The notes below the pieces were generated by a model that was given only the letters and a program-made list of their open reading frames with translations, ran no database searches and was not told the DNA's origin. Below, piece after piece: positions 6,850 through 11,110 of a stretch of 11,110 nucleotides of DNA. The position numbers were made by a program, and so were the translations under genes. Each line of letters opens with the position of its first letter. Within the stretch, counting starts at the first letter, position 1. The stretch covers positions 1-11,110 of the forward strand of contig JAEUMC010000842.1 in assembly GCA_016793415.1 (NCBI GenBank), read 5' to 3'. The DNA is from Devosia sp. (GTDB lineage: Bacteria > Pseudomonadota > Alphaproteobacteria > Rhizobiales > Devosiaceae).

Positions 6850-7905
6850 TCAGGCCCCAAACCCCGTCAGCCCGACCTCCCGCGCCGACGCGTCGAGCTG
6901 CTCCAGCGTCGCGGCATCCACCGGCACACCCTCGGCCATCCGCTTCGCCTTGCTCTCGAGCTCCGGCATCCCCGGCAGTTTCACCGTGCCGCCGCCCGCG
7001 TTCTCCGACAGCACCCAGCCCAGCACCGCTTCCATTTCGGTGGCGAACGGCCCGGCTGTCCCCAGCCGTTCCGGCGAGACGATCACCGAGAACATCGAGT
7101 TGATTACCGCGCCGCTGCCGTCCTTCTGATGCTGCGTCGGGGCGCCGACCAGCGCCGCGCCGAGCAGTTCACAGGCCAGCATCATGCCCCAGCCCTTGTG
7201 CTCGCCGAACGTCGTCAGCGAACCCGGCGGGTCTTCAAACAATGCGCCGGGGTTGATGGTCGGCTTGCCCTGGTTGTCGAGCAGCGCACCGGGCGGCAGC
7301 TCGACCCCCTTGTTGTGCGCCACGCGCACCTTGCCGGCGGCGAGCTTGGAGGTGGCGAAATCCACCACCACCGGCGGGGCCCCGTCGCGCGGGAACGCCG
7401 CGGCGAACGGGTTGGTGCCGAGCCGCGACTGCGTACCGCCGAACGGCGCGACGATGGCGCCGGCCACCACGTTGACGAAATGGATCGACACCATGCCGGC
7501 CGCCGCGCACTGCTCGGCCCAGTGACCGATGCGGCCGATATGGTGGCTGTTGCGTAGGCTGACGATGGCGCTGCCCTCGGCTTTGGCGCGCGCGATGCCA
7601 AGCGCCATCGCGTCATGCGCCATCACCTGGCCGGCACCCTGCCCGGCATCGCAGATCAGCATGGCGCCGGTATCGATCGCCACCTTGAGGCTCTGGTTCA
7701 TCACCATGCCGCCGGACTTCACGCCGTTGATGTACATCGGCACCACGCCGACGCCGTGAGAATCGTGGCCGCGCAGGTTCGCTTCCACCAGATGCTCGGC
7801 GATCAGTTGCGCTTCCCGCGGCTCCGACCCGGCAGCGCGGAAAACGCTTACGGTGTTCGCTTGCAGCCGGTCCCAGGGGACGAGGTGCATCTTGGTCTCA
7901 GACAT
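6850..7905 (-). CDS. Ldh_2 family oxidoreductase (malate/L-lactate/ureidoglycolate dehydrogenase type)
   Basis: An NAD(P)-dependent 2-hydroxy-acid (or reverse: keto acid or imine) oxidoreductase of the Ldh_2 family, unrelated in fold to classical malate or lactate dehydrogenases. The 351 residues match the family's usual 330-360. Landmarks are LRGHDSHGV at 44-52 with the conserved His, NSHHIGRIG at 119-127, AGAIVAPFGG at 148-157, LGTNPFAAAFP at 162-172, DFATSK at 182-187 and HKGWGM at 236-241. The ATG at 7905 is preceded by AAGGA 9 bases upstream; the open frame runs further back to 8112 but through the end of the upstream gene. It is the last gene of the minus-strand operon, 67 bases after the M81 gene. 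Members act on malate, L-lactate, sulpholactate, ureidoglycolate or cyclic imino acids, so the substrate is open. Confidence 0.93.
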   Translation of the reverse strand: MSETKMHLVPWDRLQANTVSVFRAAGSEPREAQLIAEHLVEANLRGHDSHGVGVVPMYINGVKSGGMVMNQSLKVAIDTGAMLICDAGQGAGQVMAHDAMALGIARAKAEGSAIVSLRNSHHIGRIGHWAEQCAAAGMVSIHFVNVVAGAIVAPFGGTQSRLGTNPFAAAFPRDGAPPVVVDFATSKLAAGKVRVAHNKGVELPPGALLDNQGKPTINPGALFEDPPGSLTTFGEHKGWGMMLACELLGAALVGAPTQHQKDGSGAVINSMFSVIVSPERLGTAGPFATEMEAVLGWVLSENAGGGTVKLPGMPELESKAKRMAEGVPVDAATLEQLDASAREVGLTGFGA

Positions 7906-7972
7906 TGATTGGTTTCCTTGGGGCGGGCGCGCCGTTGGTGTAGCCCGCGGCGCCTGTGACAGCCATAAGACT

Positions 7973-9493
7973 CTAGGTCGATCGAGCTGGCCCCGGCTGC
8001 GACGATACCGAACGCCAGTTCTCGACCGCGTCGAGCGGGTACATCGGCCGCGGCACCCGCTGCCATGGCAGGGTGAACACGTCCGACTGGCCGGGGCCGC
8101 GCGTATCGGCACGGATCACCCGCGAGGTCAGGGGCGCGAAATGCTGGAAGTTGGAAGCGGTCTTCAGCACCGCGATCTTGTAGTCGCGCGGCTCCACCCC
8201 CATCGCCTCGTAGAGCTGCGGCAGGTTGCCGGCGAGCCCGCGCAATTCGGTGATCATCATGGTGATCGGCCCGACATCGAAGATCACCGCCTGGCCGAGA
8301 TCGACCTCGTTCTGGTGGCTGTCGGTGATGTGGATCACCCCGCCGCCGACCGTGCGGACGGTGCCCGTCACTTCGAGCGGGGTGAAGAATGCCGGCGCCG
8401 CATCTCCGCCCAGCAACAGCGTCACCTGAGCCCCCTCGCCCGCTTCGCTCAGCGTCTTCGCTGCACCAGGCGAAATCAGCGGCACCAGCGCCTTGCTCTT
8501 GATCTTCAGCCGGATCATCGCCTCGAGGATCAGGTTGCTGTCGCCGGCCGAGCCGCCGAACACCGTGTCGCCGGTGTCGGACAAGACTACGATGCCCCTC
8601 GGCTCGGCATCCGCCATCCGCACCGCATCGTCGATCGACACCGCCTCGCGCACCTGAAAATCGTCGCGCAGCGACCAGCAGAGTTCGGCGAGCTCGTCGG
8701 CCAGCTTTTCCGCGAGGGCCTGGTCGTTGTCGGTAACGACGATGGTCGACCAGCCGCCTTCGGCCACGTCGAGCCAGGGCTGCATTGGATAGTTCGAGGC
8801 CTGCAGCACCCTGGGGTCGGCTTCCATGGCCCGCGCCCGGTCGAACCAGACCTTCATCGGTCCCTTGGAGGTGAGGAACTGCTCCTGGTGCGACACCAGC
8901 GGGATCTTCCGCCAGGCCGTGGTCGGCCTGAGCTTCTCGGTGATGATCCTGAGCAGGAGTTCGGTGCCGATCACCCCGGTATCGAAGGTGTCGTGCGGCT
9001 GCGTCCGGTGCCCGACGATGGCATCGACGCTGTCGACCATCTTCTGCGTCACATTGGCGTGGTGGTCGAGCCCGAGCACGATCGGCACATCCGGCCCGAG
9101 GATCTGCCGGCAGAGTGCCGCCTGCTCCCCCTCGACATCGTCGATGCCTTCGGCGGCGCAGGCGCCATGCAGCTGCAGCGCCAACCCGTGGATCGGCCCC
9201 TCGGCCAGCGCCGCCTGCAGGAGGGTTCGGATCCGGCCGTCGAAATGGTCGTAGGACGCGCGATCGATCCGCCCGCCAGCCACAGCCCAGGCGCGAACGA
9301 TCGGCACGATCTCGAGGTCGAGCGGCGACTCCTCGATCACCTTGAGAAAGCCGCCGACCTGGCCGAGGCCGCGCAGCTTTTCGACGATCTCGCTGCCCTC
9401 GTAGATGCCGAACGCCTGGTAATCCGCCAACGTGGTGAGCAAAGGATTGAAGTCGTTGGTTTCCTGGGCGACGTGGATGATGGCGATGCGCAA
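7973..9493 (-). CDS. M81 family metallopeptidase (MlrC / microcystinase C-like)
   Basis: A zinc-type hydrolase of 506 residues (family about 480-520). MlrC of sphingomonads cleaves linear microcystin fragments, but most members are uncharacterised. The N-terminal domain has QETNDF at 10-15, LHGA at 108-111, GLDHHAN at 141-147 and QPHDTFDTG at 165-173. The C-terminal domain has SDTGDTVFGGSAGDSN at 305-320. His109, Asp143, His145 and His167 have the same mutual spacing as the active-site residues I recall for MlrC (H150, D184, H186, H208). I chose the TTG at 9493 because it gives the canonical N-terminus MRIAI and has GGGGGAG 5 bases ahead. An ATG at 9517 would add 8 residues, overlap the regulator gene by 8 bases, and has no ribosome site. 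The neighbours suggest it opens a peptide or amide bond in an imported compound. Confidence 0.93.
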   Translation of the reverse strand: MRIAIIHVAQETNDFNPLLTTLADYQAFGIYEGSEIVEKLRGLGQVGGFLKVIEESPLDLEIVPIVRAWAVAGGRIDRASYDHFDGRIRTLLQAALAEGPIHGLALQLHGACAAEGIDDVEGEQAALCRQILGPDVPIVLGLDHHANVTQKMVDSVDAIVGHRTQPHDTFDTGVIGTELLLRIITEKLRPTTAWRKIPLVSHQEQFLTSKGPMKVWFDRARAMEADPRVLQASNYPMQPWLDVAEGGWSTIVVTDNDQALAEKLADELAELCWSLRDDFQVREAVSIDDAVRMADAEPRGIVVLSDTGDTVFGGSAGDSNLILEAMIRLKIKSKALVPLISPGAAKTLSEAGEGAQVTLLLGGDAAPAFFTPLEVTGTVRTVGGGVIHITDSHQNEVDLGQAVIFDVGPITMMITELRGLAGNLPQLYEAMGVEPRDYKIAVLKTASNFQHFAPLTSRVIRADTRGPGQSDVFTLPWQRVPRPMYPLDAVENWRSVSSQPGPARST

Positions 9494-9498
9494 CGCTG

Positions 9499-9505
9499 CT
9501 CCCCC
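9499..9505 (-). promoter_or_regulatory. Ribosome binding site supporting the TTG start of the M81 gene
   Basis: On the minus strand GGGGGAG lies 5 bases before the TTG at 9493-9491. The competing ATG at 9517 is preceded by a C/A-rich stretch without any purine-rich site. Confidence 0.65.
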
Positions 9506-9509
9506 GAGC

Positions 9510-10286
9510 TCAGCCATGGAGTTGCGCCGACAGATGGGTGGAGATCCGCTTGGCGGCGCCCTTCAGCGCATCGGCTGCGACGGCCGTGAGTTCCGGCTTC
9601 ATCCGCCGCTCCGGCGCCGACAGCGACATCGCCGCCACCGGATAGCCGGTCCGGTCGAGGATCGGCACGCCGATGCACATCAGCCCATCCTCGTTCTCGC
9701 CCACCTCGATGGCGTAGCCGCGACGCCGTACGTCGTCGACCTGCCGGCGCAACTTGTCGGCGTCGGTCAGTGTGTTGATGGTCCGCTGCGGCAACTCACT
9801 GCTCAGCGCCAGCGCGTCGGCATCGGGGAGGAACGCCATCATGGCTTTCCCCAGCGAGGTCGAATGCGCCGGATGCCGGTGCCCGATCCGCGCGTTGGCG
9901 CGCAACGGTCGGCCCGGCTCGAGCATATCGATATAGACCACCTCGTTGTCCGACAGCACCGCGAGGTTCACCGTCTCGTGGAAGGTCTCCATCAGCGTGC
10001 GCATCTCGGGCTGGGCGATGTCGCGCAGGCCCTGCAGCTCCTGGTCGACCCGCGCCAGCGCGCGGAACTTCTTGCCCACGCCATAGCGGTCGCGCTTCAG
10101 GTCGTGCTCGATGAACTGAGCCGCCGACAGCGTCTGCAGGTAGCGGAACACCGTGGTTTTGGGCAGCTTCAGTTCCGCCACCGTCTCGGTCAGCGTCACG
10201 TCGTGTCCCTGCCGCGCCACATAGTCCAGCACCTGCAGGGCCTTCATCACCGGAAGAACGATATAGTCGCCACCAGACTTGCCCAT
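9510..10286 (-). CDS. IclR family transcriptional regulator
   Basis: A DNA-binding repressor or activator of 258 residues, the usual IclR size. The N-terminal winged helix-turn-helix is at about 8-70 (VMKALQVLDYV, then LPKTTVFRYLQTL as the recognition region). The C-terminal effector domain is at about 80-252, with GHRHPAHSTSLGKAMMAF at 135-152 and ENEDGLMCIGVPILD at 197-211, both typical of the ligand-binding fold. The ATG at 10286 has GAGGA 7 bases upstream. It sits inside the minus-strand operon, 22 bases after the PLP-enzyme gene and just ahead of the M81 gene, so it is probably co-transcribed and autoregulated through an operator upstream of the window. It may also control the convergent transport operon. 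The effector is unknown; IclR proteins usually sense small organic acids. Confidence 0.95.
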   Translation of the reverse strand: MGKSGGDYIVLPVMKALQVLDYVARQGHDVTLTETVAELKLPKTTVFRYLQTLSAAQFIEHDLKRDRYGVGKKFRALARVDQELQGLRDIAQPEMRTLMETFHETVNLAVLSDNEVVYIDMLEPGRPLRANARIGHRHPAHSTSLGKAMMAFLPDADALALSSELPQRTINTLTDADKLRRQVDDVRRRGYAIEVGENEDGLMCIGVPILDRTGYPVAAMSLSAPERRMKPELTAVAADALKGAAKRISTHLSAQLHG

Positions 10287-10308
10287 CGCCTTATCCTCGG
10301 TTGCTCAG

Positions 10309-11110
10309 TCAGAAGAACGTCTTCAATGCGCCGGTAACGCCGTAATCCTCGTCGACCAGCACCAGCATCTGCCACTTGTCGAAGGTCGTGCACGGGTGCC
10401 CGATGCCGAACGCCACCATGTCGCCGGCCTCGAGCGGGCTGTCGGTGGGCGTTGTCATGTGGCAATGCTGGTCGTTGAGCGCCACGACGGTATGCCCTGC
10501 CGGCATCGCCTCGGGCCTGGTCATCTGGCCCGGGCGGAACCAGCGCAGCGGCACCGGCATGCCGGCATCGAAGCTGATGTCGCGCTTGCCCATGGTCAGC
10601 ACGGTGCGCCCATCCTCGGGCCGCGACTGCACGTAAGCCCAGACTTCCAGTGCCGCCTCGAGCCGTCCTTCCGGCAGCTGCAGCGAGGTGTCGCTGATGA
10701 TCCGCTCGAACGCCGCGGCGTAAGAGATCGAGTCATGCGTCAGGTAGCAGCCCGAGCGCAGCACCTTCACCACCGGCCGCGCGAACGCCACCTGGTTGAA
10801 GCGGGTGCCGACCCGGTCGAAGAAGGCCGAACCGCCGGCGCTCACCACCACCGGCTGGCCATCGCGGAACAGCCCCTCGGCCAGCGCGGAAACAGCCAGC
10901 GCCGCCACATCGTCGATCAGTCCGTCCGCCGCTTCCGGCGTCGGCAGCAACCCCTCGAAGCACTCGAACCCACCCAGCACCAGCCCCGGCGTCGAGGCGA
11001 CGACGCGCGCCACCTCCATCGCCTGTTCGCGGGTGCGCGCCCCGGTGCGCCCTCCGAGGAAGCCGATCTCGACCAGTACGCGCAGCGGATTGCCCTTGGG
11101 CGGCGGGTTG
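10309..11110 (-). CDS. D-threonine aldolase / D-serine dehydratase-like PLP enzyme (amino acid deaminase type), 5'-partial
   Basis: A PLP enzyme of the fold III alanine-racemase-like barrel with a C-terminal D-serine-dehydratase-like domain. Only the last 266 residues are visible; the start and the N-terminal PLP lysine lie beyond 11110. The visible part begins in the barrel with LRVLVEIGFLGGRTGART, a segment characteristic of this family. Near the C-terminus are NDQHCHM and GIGHPCTTFDKW; the His and Cys of HPC (visible residues 238 and 240) correspond to the metal-binding pair of D-serine dehydratase and D-threonine aldolase. The C-terminus ALKTFF is intact. Relatives cleave or deaminate D-threonine, D-serine or 3-hydroxy-D-aspartate; which one applies cannot be told from this fragment. 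It is the first visible gene of the minus-strand operon. Confidence 0.88.
   Translation of the reverse strand, partial: NPPPKGNPLRVLVEIGFLGGRTGARTREQAMEVARVVASTPGLVLGGFECFEGLLPTPEAADGLIDDVAALAVSALAEGLFRDGQPVVVSAGGSAFFDRVGTRFNQVAFARPVVKVLRSGCYLTHDSISYAAAFERIISDTSLQLPEGRLEAALEVWAYVQSRPEDGRTVLTMGKRDISFDAGMPVPLRWFRPGQMTRPEAMPAGHTVVALNDQHCHMTTPTDSPLEAGDMVAFGIGHPCTTFDKWQMLVLVDEDYGVTGALKTFF

Noticed and set aside
7906..8112. N-terminal extension of the Ldh_2 protein back to 8112
   Set aside because: Most of the extension lies inside the 3' end of the M81 gene and is Arg/Pro/Ser-rich. The ATG at 7905 has a ribosome site and gives the normal family length.
7853..9589. Long open frame (578 codons) on the + strand across the M81 gene
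   Set aside because: It is exactly antisense to a well-supported M81 family protein. Its translation is Arg/His/Asp/Gly/Gln-rich with no recognisable domain, as expected of a shadow frame in GC-rich DNA.
9432..10337. Open frame of 301 codons on the + strand across the IclR gene
   Set aside because: It is antisense to a canonical IclR regulator, with no domain and biased composition.

Overview
The window is GC-rich coding DNA with strong third-position GC bias and almost no intergenic space. The protein types point to an alphaproteobacterium, most likely Hyphomicrobiales: a Dpp/Opp-type ABC importer, an M81/MlrC-family metallopeptidase, an Ldh_2 oxidoreductase, an IclR regulator, and a GC-rich palindromic intergenic repeat of a kind common in that order. 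A genus such as Devosia or Mesorhizobium is only a guess. I saw no rRNA, tRNA, CRISPR array, insertion sequence or phage gene.

Left half (1-6691, + strand): one transport operon. It runs from a periplasmic substrate-binding protein (5' end cut by the window) through an intercistronic hairpin to two permeases and two ATPases, then a short-chain dehydrogenase/reductase, and ends with two small cysteine-containing proteins. From the second permease to the last gene, every one of the five junctions is a 4-base ATGA stop/start overlap. The dehydrogenase and the two small proteins are therefore part of the transporter's transcription unit, and probably of its function. The two small proteins are tandem, diverged paralogues: an ENCD motif followed by cysteines at identical 18-residue spacing. 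They look distantly like L-2-amino-thiazoline-4-carboxylic acid (ATC) hydrolase-type proteins, but this is tentative.

Middle (6692-6849): the only non-coding stretch between the two converging operons. Nearly all of it is one long imperfect inverted repeat with about 36-base arms, each arm also able to fold on itself. It is probably a dispersed palindromic repeat acting as a two-way terminator.

Right half (6850-11110, - strand): a second operon converging on the first. In transcription order it encodes a D-threonine-aldolase/D-serine-dehydratase-like (amino acid deaminase-type) PLP enzyme (5' part outside the window), an IclR regulator, an M81 (MlrC-like) metallopeptidase with a probable TTG start, and an Ldh_2 (malate/L-lactate dehydrogenase-type) oxidoreductase.

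Together this reads as a scavenging and catabolic locus. A peptide-type ABC importer brings in a small peptide or amino-acid derivative. A metal hydrolase, a PLP enzyme acting on (D-)amino or hydroxy-amino acids, two dehydrogenases and the small cysteine proteins would then process it, with IclR as likely effector-responsive regulator. The substrate cannot be read from the sequence. The part least explained by known families is the pair of small cysteine proteins.
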